DNA of 64,000 nucleotides from Methylobacterium sp. J-030 (GCF_022829545.1 NZ_JAKSYM010000313.1:62001-126000), one strand, 5' to 3'. Positions 33,940 through 43,470 are shown, counted from the first letter of the stretch. Program-made: numbers and translations. Notes: generated by a model not told the origin, from the sequence alone.

Positions 33940-34716
33940 ATGAGAGAGTTCACCGACCGCACCCCGAGCAAGGTGCCCTCGGTCACCCTCAGGTTCTGGC
34001 TCATCAAGGTCCTCGCCACGACGCTCGGCGAGACGGGCGGCGATACCGTCACGATGACCTTGGGTTGGGGCTATCTCGCCGGAACCGCATTGTTCGCCCT
34101 GCTCCTAATCGGCTTGGTCGTCGCCCAGATCCGAGCCAAGCGATTCCACCCGATTCTGTACTGGGCGACCATCGTCGCCTCGACGACCTTCGGGACGACC
34201 ATGGCGGACTTCGCAGACCGCTCACTCGGGATCGGCTACACCGGCGGCTCTGCGTTGCTGTTCGCCTGTGTCGCGGCGGTGCTGGGGCTCTGGTACGCGT
34301 CGGAACGCACGATCGCCGTCGACACGGTCTCTACGCCCCGTGTCGAGGCGTTCTACTGGGCGGCCATCACGTTCTCGCAGACGCTCGGCACGGCGCTCGG
34401 CGACTGGCTCGCCGATACCGGCGGCCTCGGCTACGACGGCGGTGCTATCGTCTTCGGCACGGCCCTCCTGGTCATCGTTGGTCTGTATTACCGGACGCAG
34501 GTCTCGCGGGTGCTGTTGTTCTGGGCGGCCTTCATCCTCACACGCCCGCTCGGAGCGACCGTGGGAGATTTCATCGACAAGCCCGTGGCGGAAGGCGGCC
34601 TGAACCTCAGCCGCCCTTTGGCGTCGGCCGTGCTGGCGACCCTCATCGCCGCCGCGGTCGTCCTGCTGCCGCAGCGCGCAGGCACGCATCCGACGGCGCG
34701 GAACGGCCGCCCATGA
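33940..34716 (+). CDS. COG4705-type integral membrane protein
   Basis: This 258-residue protein from ATG 33940 (GGAAAGAG upstream) has about eight membrane helices in an internally repeated pattern. The repeats each carry a TLG(T/E)xxGD-like motif: FWLIKVLATTLGETGGDTVT, YWATIVASTTFGTTMADFAD, YWAAITFSQTLGTALGDWLA and FWAAFILTRPLGATVGDFID. This four-fold K/Q-xLGxxxGD repeat is typical of the COG4705 membrane-anchored family, whose function is unknown. The conserved Asp at the end of each repeat suggests a role in ion or metal handling. It follows the truncated RND adaptor. Confidence 0.78.
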   Translation: MREFTDRTPSKVPSVTLRFWLIKVLATTLGETGGDTVTMTLGWGYLAGTALFALLLIGLVVAQIRAKRFHPILYWATIVASTTFGTTMADFADRSLGIGYTGGSALLFACVAAVLGLWYASERTIAVDTVSTPRVEAFYWAAITFSQTLGTALGDWLADTGGLGYDGGAIVFGTALLVIVGLYYRTQVSRVLLFWAAFILTRPLGATVGDFIDKPVAEGGLNLSRPLASAVLATLIAAAVVLLPQRAGTHPTARNGRP

Positions 34717-34758
34717 GGCGCAGTTCGCTTCGCATCGAGAACAAGTTGGGAAAAATGG

Positions 34759-35643
34759 ATGGCAGGATCTCTCGACGGCGCCTGCTCGCGGGGCATCGAC
34801 ACGGGCTTCGTGGCCCTGGGCTACGCGCGGGTGGCCGTGCTCGGGGTCGTGCAGGGGCTGACCGAGCTGCTGCCGGTCTCCTCCACCGCCCATATGCGCA
34901 TCGTGCCCGGGCTGCTCGGCTGGCAGGATCCCGGCTCGGCCTTTTCCGCCGCCATGCAGCTTGCCGCTCTCGCCGCCGTCGTCACCTATTACTGGCAGGA
35001 CGTGCGGGGCATCCTGTCCGGGAGCCTGTCGGCCGTCGCCCGGCGCGACTGGCGAAGCACGGAGTTCCGCTTCGCGGTGGGCATCGTTCTAGCGACGATC
35101 CCCATCGTGATCGCGGGCCTGCTGCTCTCCCCGGTGCTCAACGCCTGCAACTCGCCGCTGCGGACGCTTCCGGTGATCGCCTGGGCGTGCGTCGGGCTCG
35201 GCCTCCTGCTCGCGGTCGCCGAGTTGGCCGCCCGGCATGTGCGCCCGGCAGCCGAGGCGCGGCTGGGCGACATGCTGCTCATCGGCATCGCCCAGGTCGG
35301 CGCCCTTATTCCCGGCGTTTCCCGCTCCGGCTCGACCCTGACCGGGGCGCTGATGCTGGGCTTCCGTCGGGCGGATGCGGCACGCATCTCCTTCCTGCTC
35401 GGGCTGCCCGCCATCTTCCTCGCGGGCGTCCGTGAGTTGTGGATCCTGCACAAGCTCGGCCTCTCGGCGGACGGATGGGGCATCCTCGCGGTCGGGCTCG
35501 CCGTCGCGAGTGTTTCCGCGTTCGCGGCGATCTGGCTGCTCATGGCGGTGCTGGAGCGCTTCTCGGCGTGGCCTTTCGTGGCCTACCGGATCGCGCTCGG
35601 CCTTGGCCTACTGGCTGCGTTGCAGTTCGGCGTGCTGTCGTAG
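34759..35643 (+). CDS. uppP: Undecaprenyl-diphosphatase (UppP/BacA)
   Basis: This 294-residue polytopic membrane protein has both UppP catalytic blocks: GVVQGLTELLPVSSTAHMRI (E-rich loop with SSTAH) and LIPGVSRSGSTLTGALMLGF (PGxSRSGST with catalytic Arg). Several further helices follow (AGVRELWILHKLGL to GLLAALQFGVLS). It recycles undecaprenyl pyrophosphate to the monophosphate for cell-wall and polysaccharide synthesis. The first 20 residues before VAVLGVVQG are longer than usual, so the start may be downstream, for example at a GTG near 34807. It stands alone after the COG4705 gene. Confidence 0.88.
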   Translation: MAGSLDGACSRGIDTGFVALGYARVAVLGVVQGLTELLPVSSTAHMRIVPGLLGWQDPGSAFSAAMQLAALAAVVTYYWQDVRGILSGSLSAVARRDWRSTEFRFAVGIVLATIPIVIAGLLLSPVLNACNSPLRTLPVIAWACVGLGLLLAVAELAARHVRPAAEARLGDMLLIGIAQVGALIPGVSRSGSTLTGALMLGFRRADAARISFLLGLPAIFLAGVRELWILHKLGLSADGWGILAVGLAVASVSAFAAIWLLMAVLERFSAWPFVAYRIALGLGLLAALQFGVLS

Positions 35644-36435
35644 GAGCCGGTCGGCGCGCGTCAGCGCTTCGGGCCGCGCTTCAGCTTTGAAGGGTAGCAG
35701 AAACCGCTACCCGCGATCCGGTTCAGGAACTCGGCCCAACGGAACCGAAAAGCTGTCTCCCATCCCTCCCGAGCTCCGACGCTAAGCGACCTCTTCCGCC
35801 ACGGAACGCCATCGCTAGCGCGCTGAACATCCCAGAAGCCGGCTTTTGGGTCTTGTGAGATGGGCCATAGTCGAGCGCGACGACATCCTCCTACATACAT
35901 CATCGCCCAAAAGCGGACCGGCGGACAATCACCCAGCCCAGCCATAAAGAGGCGATCGCCGAGGAGACCGAACCCGGCCGAAAGCTGCCGGTCCACTTCG
36001 GTGCAGACACGCTGCCGTGGCGGACGGCTTCCTACCGACCCAACACGGTCGTTCTCGCGGGGCTATGCGCCGTCCGGAAGCGGACATGGCCGCAGACGTG
36101 AAAAAATCGCTGTGGGGGTCTCTGTGATCGCTTCTTCGAGCCGAGCCATCAGGCGGGCAGGCCTGTGAGGTCGGCTGATGACAGTCGCCGGCTTGTCGTC
36201 TCCGAAGCCGGCTCAGGCCATCAGGGGACGTGTGTTGTCCGCGACGAGCTCCTGGGAGCGCGCGATGACATCACCGGGGCTGCCGCCCGCTATCAGGGTG
36301 TTGGCAGCCTCCACCGCGGCCACGACCTTCTCGCCGACCATTGAGACCATCCCGGCTTGGCTCTCCGCGCCGCGCCATGCGATCCGCACCCCGGTCGCTA
36401 CGGACGATGACGTAGGTCAACCTCTGCCGGCAGGT
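35644..36435. other. Intergenic region with repeat and a small minus-strand remnant
   Basis: No complete gene is supported in about 790 bases. A dispersed-repeat copy lies at 35975-36090. A minus-strand frame ending at TGA 36213-36215 reads GMVSMVGEKVVAAVEAANTL and AGGSPGDVIARSQELVADNT; its helical, Ala-rich character resembles the C-terminus of a phasin-type protein. It has no start codon with a ribosome binding site, so it is likely a gene remnant. Confidence 0.4.
35975..36090 (+). repeat. Dispersed intergenic repeat, copy F (possibly two tandem units)
   Basis: It begins CCGGCCGAAAGCTGCCGGTC, has TGGCGGACGGCTTCCTACCG in the middle and GTCCGGAAGCGGACATGGCC at the right. The two GCGGAC words suggest a doubled or extended copy. 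Confidence 0.6.
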
Positions 36436-39243
36436 TCAAGCCTCGGCGATGAGATCCTTGATGCGGGTGGCGAGGGTTTCCAGCACGAACGGCTTGGTCA
36501 GGACCTGCATACCGGGGCGCAGGTAGCCATTCCCGAGCACAGCGTTCTCGGCGTAGCCGGTGATGAAAAGCACCTTCAGGTCCGGCCGCCGCTCGCGGCC
36601 GGCATCGGCCATCTGCCGCCCGTTCATGCCCCCCGGCAGCCCGACATCGGTCACTAGCAGGTCGATGCGCACGTCCGACTGAAGGACCTTCAGGCCTGAC
36701 ACGCTGTCGGCGGCCTCGATGGCGGTGTAGCCAAGGTCTTCGAGTACCTCGCTGAGGAGCATGCGCACGGAGGGCTCGTCGTCCACGATCAACACTGTCT
36801 CGCCCTGGCCGGCCTGCTCCACCTCGGCGAGCCTGCGGGCCATGTCATCTTCGTCGGCCTCGCCGTAGTGACGCGGCAGGTACAGGCAGACCGTCGTCCC
36901 GACGCCGACCTCGGAATAGATCCGCACCTGTCCGCCGGATTGTCGGGCGAAACCGTAGACCATGGACAGTCCGAGGCCCGTGCCCTCGCCGGTAGGCTTG
37001 GTGGTGAAGAACGGCTCGAACACCTTTCCGATTAGGTCCGGTGCCATGCCGGTGCCGGTGTCGGTCACGCAGACGCCCAGGTACTGGCCGGGAGCGAGAT
37101 CGTGCTGGCGGCCGCCGGCCTCGTCAATCCACCTGTTGGCGGTCTCGACGGTGATGCGGCCCCCGTCCGGCATCGCATCCCGGGCGTTGATGCACAGGTT
37201 GAGCAGCGCGTTCTCCAATTGCCCCGGGTCGATCAGCGCCGGCCACAGCCCCGCAAGGCCGACGACCTCCAAGTGGACGGCAGGACCGACCGTACGCCGG
37301 ATCAACTCCTCCATGTCCCGGACCAAGCGGTTCACGTTGGTGGGCTTGGGGTCGAGGGTCTGGCGCCGGGAAAAGGCGAGCAGGCGATGCGTCAGGGCAG
37401 CGGCGCGCTTGGCCGCCCCTTGCGCGACGCTCATGTAGCGATCGAGGTCGCCCATGCGGCCCTGCAACATGCGGGTCTGCATCAGTTCCAGCGAGCCCGA
37501 GATACCGGCAAGCAGGTTGTTGAAATCGTGCGCGAGGCCACCGGTCAGTTGGCCGACCGCCTCCATCTTCTGCGACTGCCGCAGGGCCTCCTCCGTTTTC
37601 GCGAGCGCCTCGCCCTGCAGCTTGATCTCGGTGACGTCGCGTACGGACGAGTAGATCAGGCTGCCACGCGGCACGGCGTTCCAGGACAGCCAGACGTAAC
37701 CGCCGTCCTTGCAGCGGTAGCGGTTCTCGAACGTGAGTTGGGCCTCCCCACGCGCCAGCCCCCCCACGGCCGCCGTCGTCGTCGCGACGTCGTCGGGATG
37801 GACGAAATCGAGGAACGGTCGTGCCTTCATCTCGGCGTCGGTCCACCCGAGGGTTTGCGACCAGGCCGGGTTGAGACCGAGGAAGTAACCGTCGAGGTTG
37901 GCCACGCAGAGCAGGTCGGACGAAGCTTGCCAGATTTGGTCGCGCTCGGCGGTACGAGCGGCGACCTGGCGGGCGAGGTCGGCCTCCGTCTGCGCCCGGA
38001 CGGTCACGTCCTGCACGAAGACGTGGAAGCCGTCGACCGCGCCGCCGTCATCCTGGCGGGGCAGGTAGCGAATCTCGGCGACGCGGTGCCGCCCGTCGCG
38101 GTGCGGCCAGTCCACCTCGAAGGTGACGGGCTCGCCCCCGAGTGCCCGATCGATGAAGGGCCGCCGAACGGCGTAGGCGGCCGGGCCCAGGAGTTCGCGG
38201 ACATCGCGCCCGACGACCTCGCCGGGCGGGACGAAGAACCAGTCCCGGTAGGCATCGTTGGCGAAGCGGTAGACATGGCCCGCGTCGATGAACGCGATCA
38301 GCACCGGGAGCGCGTCGGTGATGAGTCGGAGTTCGCGCGCGTTGGCCTCCGCCCGCAACTCGGCGTTCCTTCGTGCGGTGATGTCGCCAAAGAAGACCGC
38401 GACGCGGTGGTCGCGCGGGTCCCCGACCCGGTGCGCACGCACGTCGAACCAGCGCCCGAACACGGCGGCGTAGTTCTCGAAGTGGGCGGGTTCCCCAGTC
38501 AGTGCAACGCGGCCGTAGCGGTCGAACCAGTGCCGTTCGAGGTCGGGCGCGAACGAGCTGACCCATCGACCGGCGACATCCGCGCCGGTCTGCCGGGCGA
38601 AGGCCGGGTTGGCTTCCTCAATCAGGTAGTCGACCGCCCGTCCGTCCACGTCGAAGCGCATCCTGATGATGCAGAACCCGACTTCGATCGTCTCGAACAG
38701 CGTCCGGTAGCGGGCCTCGCTCGCCTGCAGCGCCTCCTCGGCGAGGCGGCGGTCATGGATGTCCTCGACGACGCCGTACCAAGCCACGATGGCGCCCGCT
38801 TCGTCGCGGCGGGGACGCGCCCTGGCCCGCATCCAGCGGTATTCGCCGGCAGCCGCGATGTTGATGCGGTAGTCCACGTCGACCGGATCCCCCGAGGCGA
38901 GGCAGGCCGAGAACACCGCGACCGTGTGCTTTATGTCGTCCGGATGCAGGGCCTTCATCCAGCCCGCGCCGTCCGGTTCGCCCGGGGCCTGGCCCGTCAG
39001 TTCGAGCCAGCGATTCGAGTACGAGGTGATGTTGCCAAGAGGGTCGCAGGTCCACGGGACCTGGGGGTTGAGTTCGACCGTGTGCCGGAAATGGTCTTCG
39101 CTCTCGCGGAGCTTCGCCTCGTTCTCCCTCAGCGCCGTCCAGTGGAACGCCTCGCCCTCCGCCTCCGGCAGCCGCGACCGCAGGCGTATGACCTCCGCCT
39201 CGAGCTCGTTCCGCGACAACGCCGTGATGTCGAACCCAACCAA
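36436..39243 (-). CDS. Hybrid sensor histidine kinase with four PAS domains and a C-terminal receiver
   Basis: This 935-residue protein has no membrane segment, so it is probably a cytoplasmic sensor. Four PAS/PAC units occupy roughly residues 45-165, 180-300, 300-425 and 435-555. A HisKA dimerisation domain follows with the phosphoacceptor His in GGLAHDFNNLLAGISGSLEL (about residue 590). A HATPase domain has NLCINARDAMPDGG, DTGTGMAPDLIGKVFEPFFT and GTGLGLSMVYGFARQSGG. The C-terminal receiver has acidic pocket VLIVDDEPSVRM, phosphoacceptor Asp in LLVTDVGLPGGMNG and Lys in VLTKPF. The start appears to be TTG at 39243 (MVGFDITALSRNELEAEVIR), preceding a coiled region. Phosphoryl flow is probably His to own receiver. 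Confidence 0.88.
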   Translation of the reverse strand: MVGFDITALSRNELEAEVIRLRSRLPEAEGEAFHWTALRENEAKLRESEDHFRHTVELNPQVPWTCDPLGNITSYSNRWLELTGQAPGEPDGAGWMKALHPDDIKHTVAVFSACLASGDPVDVDYRINIAAAGEYRWMRARARPRRDEAGAIVAWYGVVEDIHDRRLAEEALQASEARYRTLFETIEVGFCIIRMRFDVDGRAVDYLIEEANPAFARQTGADVAGRWVSSFAPDLERHWFDRYGRVALTGEPAHFENYAAVFGRWFDVRAHRVGDPRDHRVAVFFGDITARRNAELRAEANARELRLITDALPVLIAFIDAGHVYRFANDAYRDWFFVPPGEVVGRDVRELLGPAAYAVRRPFIDRALGGEPVTFEVDWPHRDGRHRVAEIRYLPRQDDGGAVDGFHVFVQDVTVRAQTEADLARQVAARTAERDQIWQASSDLLCVANLDGYFLGLNPAWSQTLGWTDAEMKARPFLDFVHPDDVATTTAAVGGLARGEAQLTFENRYRCKDGGYVWLSWNAVPRGSLIYSSVRDVTEIKLQGEALAKTEEALRQSQKMEAVGQLTGGLAHDFNNLLAGISGSLELMQTRMLQGRMGDLDRYMSVAQGAAKRAAALTHRLLAFSRRQTLDPKPTNVNRLVRDMEELIRRTVGPAVHLEVVGLAGLWPALIDPGQLENALLNLCINARDAMPDGGRITVETANRWIDEAGGRQHDLAPGQYLGVCVTDTGTGMAPDLIGKVFEPFFTTKPTGEGTGLGLSMVYGFARQSGGQVRIYSEVGVGTTVCLYLPRHYGEADEDDMARRLAEVEQAGQGETVLIVDDEPSVRMLLSEVLEDLGYTAIEAADSVSGLKVLQSDVRIDLLVTDVGLPGGMNGRQMADAGRERRPDLKVLFITGYAENAVLGNGYLRPGMQVLTKPFVLETLATRIKDLIAEA

Positions 39244-39419
39244 AACTCACGTCTCGCGATTGACCGAGGTCTCGCCTCGAAATGATGTATTCCGGGGGCC
39301 AAGCCATCCGGGCTCGACCGGTTCCGTCCGTGACCGCTCACGTTCGTGCCCGGCCAGGGTCCCGTCGACCGCGTCCCCCCAAGCCGGGGCCGCGAGGCCC
39401 CGCTCGACAGTCGTTCAAT

Positions 39420-40055
39420 GAATGTCCGGAACATGAGGGTCGCCTCGAAATGGTCCGGCATCCGGGTGGTGATCTGCAGGACGCCGCCGGTCGCTTTGCC
39501 CGGGAAGGCCGCTGCGAACGGCCCGTAGAGGAAGTCGATGCGCTTGATCTCCTCGGGCGCGACGATGCCCCAGCGCGGCGCGCCGATGGTGTTGTTGTTG
39601 GCGATGAGCGCCGAGATCAGCACGTCGTCGGCGTAGACGAGCGTGCGGGCGCTGGAGTTCACGCCCCAGGTGCGGGTCTCGATGACCGGCTGGGTATCGC
39701 CCTCATTGCGCTTCCGCACGAACAGGCTGGGGAAGTACGTGATGGCGTCCTCGGTATCGACGACGTTGACGGTCTGGTCGATCTGCTCGCGGGTGACGCT
39801 GGCGCTGGTCTGCGGCAGCTGGAACCGGTGCACGATGGTCGGGGCCGCCGGATCGGACGGCACGATGCTGGTCGAGACCGGCGTCTGAACCGCGGCGGGT
39901 GGCGGGACCAGCGGCCCACTCGCCTGCCCGGTCACCGAGAGTTCTTCGAGGGTGACGGCGTTCTCCTCAGCCGCACCCGCTCCGATGCTTGCGGGCGAGA
40001 CGAGCAATCCGACGGCCAGCGCGAATGCGCTGCCGCGGAGATGGTGAATGGACAT
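39420..40055 (-). pseudogene. TonB-dependent receptor, only the plug region left
   Basis: The gene starts at 40055 with a signal peptide (FALAVGLLVSPASIGAGAAE). It keeps a TonB-box-like segment and plug domain: ITYFPSLFVRKRNEGDTQPV, YADDVLISALIANNNTIGAP, IVAPEEIKRIDFLYGPFAAA and GKATGGVLQITTRMPDHFEA. After about residue 212 (FRTFIERL) homology ceases, and the frame runs into the promoter side of the histidine kinase gene. The whole 22-strand barrel is missing, so it cannot be a functional receptor. Confidence 0.75.
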
Positions 40056-40387
40056 GACAAAACCCTATCGGCTGATCGGCAGGTTGGGTGCGATCAGGCG
40101 ACGGGGGGACCTCGGGCGCTCTGGGCGTGGGTCGGTGGTCCAGTCTTGTCGACGTCAGCTTCGGGCCGCCAGGCGACGCGGGAGACCTGTCGAAGCGGCC
40201 ACAAGACAGAGAAAGCGGGGACGGGTGGCGGCGCGATGGTACCGACGTGCATGGCCATGCAGCACGCATGGCATTGTGCGTCGGCCTGGTCGTGCGCGGG
40301 CGTGCCCGAGCCGTGCTCGGCGCATAGGACCCCGCCGATCGGATCACGCGACAGGACAGGGGCTGAGAAGGAGCCTGTACCGCCATC
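40056..40387. other. Divergent spacer between two gene relics
   Basis: No gene is supported in these 332 bases, which separate the truncated TonB receptor (minus strand) from the DUF1007 fragment (plus strand). No Zur-like palindrome was found here. Confidence 0.45.
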
Positions 40388-40510
40388 ATGCCAACAGCTC
40401 TTCGCCCCTCCGGACTAACCCGAGCCGCGCCGCTCGCCACCGTTCTCTGCGGCCTCACCTCCGCCGCGGACGCACACCCTCACGTGTGGGTCGCGGCGCG
40501 CAGCGACGCG
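40388..40510 (+). pseudogene. N-terminal fragment of a DUF1007-family periplasmic protein
   Basis: The open frame starts with a signal-like segment (LTRAAPLATVLCGLTSAADA) followed by HPHVWVAARSDA. This is the hallmark N-terminus of DUF1007 proteins, which begin with an HPH(V/I)(F/W)V motif after signal cleavage and occur with zinc and nickel/cobalt transport genes. Homology is lost after about residue 41, and the reading frame continues as non-family sequence into the 3' end of the TonB receptor gene. Confidence 0.55.
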
Positions 40511-40579
40511 CGCGGCCCGGCCTGCGCACGGATACGCCCCACGGACGAGGGGCGCTCCGTTGCGGGCCTTCTTGTCGGT

Positions 40580-42814
40580 TCAGAACGCCTGGGCGATCCC
40601 GGCAAACACCCCGCGCCGCTGGCCGTACTGGGCGGCGAACACGCCGAGCCCGGTACCGTCGCGAAGTTGGTAGATCTTGTCGGTCAGGTTGACCACGTCC
40701 AGCCGGAGCTGCGCCGGCTTCCAGCCCGCGACCAGCTGCACGTCGCGCGTCACGCCGAGGTTGATCTGGTAGTAGGCCGGCACGTGGCTGGTGTTGGCGA
40801 AGCCGGACCGCAGCCCGCTGCCGAAGATCCCGTCCATGCTGAAGCGGGAGCCGTCCAGCAGGGGCGACACCCCGCGGACGAGGTACGAGAACCCGCCTGA
40901 CGCGGTCGTGTTCTGGGCGTGGTCCGTGTAGATGTAGTGTGTGGCGATGTAGTTGAGCTCGTCCGCGCCGAACAGGTACTGGCCGGTGTCGATCAGCCGG
41001 GCCTTCTGCTGCGCGAAGGCGACGTTGCCATAGGCCGAGAAGTTGCCGTCCGTGTAGGTCGCCTTGATCTCGACGCCCCGGTTGTAGGCGCGGGCGTAGT
41101 TGAACTCGGTGAGCACGTAGGCCTGCCCGAACTGGCCGTCGTCGAGCAGGTTGTGGGCGAGCTTGTAGTAGCCGTCCACGCCGACTTCGAGGCCCGGCAG
41201 GATCCGCTGGGTCACGCCGATGTCGTAGACGTCCGCCCGCTCGGGCTGGACGGGGGAAGCGGCCAGCACCTCGGCCTGGTTGGTGGTTCCCACCGTCAGC
41301 CCCGGGTTCACGGGGGCGGCCAGCACCTGCTGCGGCGGCGTGAATTGGCGCGCGTAGCCGGCGTGGAACACCGTGCCGTCGAACGGGGTCCAGGTGGCGC
41401 TGGCCCGCGGGCTGACCTGGTTGGCGTTGACGAACTGGTACATCTGGTCGAAGCGCAGGCCGTAGTTCAGGATCAGCCGGTCGGCGACGTGCCACTCGTC
41501 CTGCGCGTAGACGCTGACGAGGCCGCCGGTCTTGCTCACCCGGTCGTTCTGGTTGAACGGCGCGTCGATCGGATTGCCGAACGTGTCGAGCGGCAGGACG
41601 ATGTTGTTGTTGTTGTTGAGCGTCTGCTCGACGCTGCCGAAGAAGCCGAAGCGCAGGGTGTGGTCGGGGGCGACCCGCCAGGCGCTGTCGCTCTGGACGC
41701 CGTTGACGAGCGACGAGCGGTACACGTCCGAGGCCACGCCGTTGAACAGCAGGTTGCCGAGCACGTCCGGCTTGGCGTGGACCGTGCTGTAGCGCTGGAA
41801 GTACGAGAGCTGCATGTCGACGTCGCCGGCCGAGCGCTGCACCGCCACGACGTTGAAGTTAACGAACTCGTTCTGCCGCTGGTTGATGCGCGACGAGTCG
41901 AAGTCGCTCTGGCCGAAGGCGGTGAACGACGGCGCCACGCCCGGGGTGTTGGGGATCTGGTAGCGCCCGATGAACGTGCCGCCGATGTATGTCAGCCGGG
42001 TGTCCGGGTCGATCTGCGTCGAGACGTAGGAGAACTCCCGCCCCTGCGCGGTGTGGTCGTGGACGGGGTTGTAGCTCGACGTCGTGTTCTCGATGCCGAG
42101 GTTGGAACGGAAGTACCGCCCGGAGAAGAAGTAGTCGGTGGCACCATCGTGGCCGCCATACACGAAGGTCGGCGTGATCGTGCCGCGCACGCCGCCGTAG
42201 AGGCTGACGCTGCCGCCTTCGAACGCCCCGGTGCGGGCCTGGATGTCGAGGATCCCGGCGGTCCGCAGGCCGTACTGGGCGGGCAGCGCGCCGGTGATGA
42301 GCGAGACGCTGCCGATGAAGGCGGGGTCGAGGAACTGGTTGAAGCCCGAGATGCCGTCGGGGATCTGGATGCCGTTGATGCGGTACTGGACGTTGGCGTG
42401 CTCGTTGCGGACGTGGAAGCCGCCGTTGGAGGCGTTGTCCTGCGTCACGCCCGGCAATTGCAGCACGAGCTGATTGAACGGCTGGTTGTCGCCCTGCGGC
42501 TGGGACTCGATCGCGCTGCGGTTGAGCGTGGTGACGGTGGCGCCGGCCTTGGTGAAGATCCGATCGCGCGCCTCACCGAAGCGGCGCTCCTCGACCGCGG
42601 CGGATCCGCCGGCCTCGGGCGCCGCGACGGGCGTCGGCGTCCCCTGCGCGGCCGTGCCGGGGACGGAGGCGCTGTCGCGGGGGGCGGTCACGCTGATCTC
42701 GCCGAGATTGACGTTCGACGCACCCTGGGCCGCGGCCGGATCATGTCCGGCGGCGTAGGCCGTCACCCCGAGGATGGTCCCGGCCAAAAGAGCAGATCTG
42801 AGGGGGAGATACAT
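40580..42814 (-). CDS. TonB-dependent outer-membrane receptor, probable zinc (metal) uptake
   Basis: This 744-residue receptor has a signal peptide (LLAGTILGVTAYAAGHDPAA), a plug domain (VTTLNRSAIESQPQGDNQPF, LVLQLPGVTQDNASNGGFHV, IQIPDGISGFNQFLDPAFIG, GLRTAGILDIQARTG) and a complete beta-barrel ending in aromatic FAGIAQAF, as outer-membrane barrels do. Lengths are normal. Its promoter region contains the perfect inverted repeat TGTAA-CAGTA-TTACA (42910-42924), and the next gene upstream is zur, so regulation by zinc and a role in zinc uptake are likely. The ligand (free or chelated metal) cannot be read from sequence. Confidence 0.85.
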   Translation of the reverse strand: MYLPLRSALLAGTILGVTAYAAGHDPAAAQGASNVNLGEISVTAPRDSASVPGTAAQGTPTPVAAPEAGGSAAVEERRFGEARDRIFTKAGATVTTLNRSAIESQPQGDNQPFNQLVLQLPGVTQDNASNGGFHVRNEHANVQYRINGIQIPDGISGFNQFLDPAFIGSVSLITGALPAQYGLRTAGILDIQARTGAFEGGSVSLYGGVRGTITPTFVYGGHDGATDYFFSGRYFRSNLGIENTTSSYNPVHDHTAQGREFSYVSTQIDPDTRLTYIGGTFIGRYQIPNTPGVAPSFTAFGQSDFDSSRINQRQNEFVNFNVVAVQRSAGDVDMQLSYFQRYSTVHAKPDVLGNLLFNGVASDVYRSSLVNGVQSDSAWRVAPDHTLRFGFFGSVEQTLNNNNNIVLPLDTFGNPIDAPFNQNDRVSKTGGLVSVYAQDEWHVADRLILNYGLRFDQMYQFVNANQVSPRASATWTPFDGTVFHAGYARQFTPPQQVLAAPVNPGLTVGTTNQAEVLAASPVQPERADVYDIGVTQRILPGLEVGVDGYYKLAHNLLDDGQFGQAYVLTEFNYARAYNRGVEIKATYTDGNFSAYGNVAFAQQKARLIDTGQYLFGADELNYIATHYIYTDHAQNTTASGGFSYLVRGVSPLLDGSRFSMDGIFGSGLRSGFANTSHVPAYYQINLGVTRDVQLVAGWKPAQLRLDVVNLTDKIYQLRDGTGLGVFAAQYGQRRGVFAGIAQAF

Positions 42815-42909
42815 CGTTGCCCGAACCGAACGTTATCACACTTCAAATGCTCAGTTCGCCTCCAGCTTGACAATGCGGTTTCAGCCCAGCCCGGCGAATC
42901 GTGCTCGGA

Positions 42910-42924
42910 TGTAACAGTATTACA
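42910..42924. promoter_or_regulatory. Candidate Zur operator upstream of the TonB receptor
   Basis: TGTAACAGTATTACA is a perfect 5-5-5 inverted repeat in an AT-rich patch, 96 bases upstream of the receptor's ATG and downstream of zur. Zur boxes in alphaproteobacteria are AT-rich palindromes of the GTAAT/ATTAC or GTTAT/ATAAC kind, so the assignment is reasonable though not proven. Confidence 0.5.
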
Positions 42925-42966
42925 ACACGTTGCCGGGATTGCGCTGTCGTGGGGATTGGATGGCCG

Positions 42967-43470
42967 CTACGGAACGTGCTCGATCGCGCCGCCGCTGCAG
43001 CTCGCGCATCGGCCCTCGATCTCGATGGCGCGACCATGCGGGGCAAAACCCGTCGCCGACGCGAATTGCGCGATCGCAGCCCGGACCTCCTCCGAGGGCG
43101 TCTCGCTCGTGTCGCCGCAGGCGGTGCACGTCAGCATGGCCACAAACGGCGCGTCCGGCCGTGCGCACAGCACGAACGCTTTGCGGAGCGCCAAGTGGCG
43201 GACGAAGCCCGCCTCGACCAGGAAGTCCAGCGCGCGATAGACGGTCGGCGGTCCGAGCAGCTTCGGGCCGGACAGGCGGTGGATGATCGCGTAGGCCGCC
43301 AGCGGCGTCGGGGATGCGGCGACGATCTCCAGGACGCGCCGGCGGATCGGCGTCAGGTTGAGGCTCCGGCGGCGGCAACTCTCGACCGCGGCGGTGACGA
43401 AGGACGACGGCTCGCCTGCGGTCTGGGGCTCGGCGATCGGCGAAGCGGGACGGACGGAATGAGCCTGCAT
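42967..43470 (-). CDS. zur: Zur, zinc-responsive Fur-family repressor
   Basis: This 167-residue Fur-family protein has a winged helix (NLTPIRRRVLEIVAASPTPL, PPTVYRALDFLVEAGFVRHL) and a dimerisation/metal domain with two cysteine pairs: CTACGD and CASCSG at the C-terminus, the structural zinc site. The N-terminal extension (about 25 residues) and the cysteine spacing favour Zur over Fur or Irr. Divergent cobW and downstream TonB receptor and ZIP genes form a typical Zur regulon. An AT-rich GTAATGTTATTTCATC element lies in the 85-base spacer shared with cobW and is the likely autoregulatory operator. Confidence 0.88.
   Translation of the reverse strand: MQAHSVRPASPIAEPQTAGEPSSFVTAAVESCRRRSLNLTPIRRRVLEIVAASPTPLAAYAIIHRLSGPKLLGPPTVYRALDFLVEAGFVRHLALRKAFVLCARPDAPFVAMLTCTACGDTSETPSEEVRAAIAQFASATGFAPHGRAIEIEGRCASCSGGAIEHVP

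Noticed and set aside
34065..35435. A 456-codon open frame overlapping the COG4705 and uppP genes
   Set aside because: It is out of frame with two proteins carrying clear membrane-family motifs, and its Arg-rich product is typical of a shifted frame.
37102..39285. A 727-codon plus-strand open frame opposite the histidine kinase
   Set aside because: It is a shadow of the kinase coding frame, and its protein is of mirrored composition (Glu/Arg/Val-rich) with no family.
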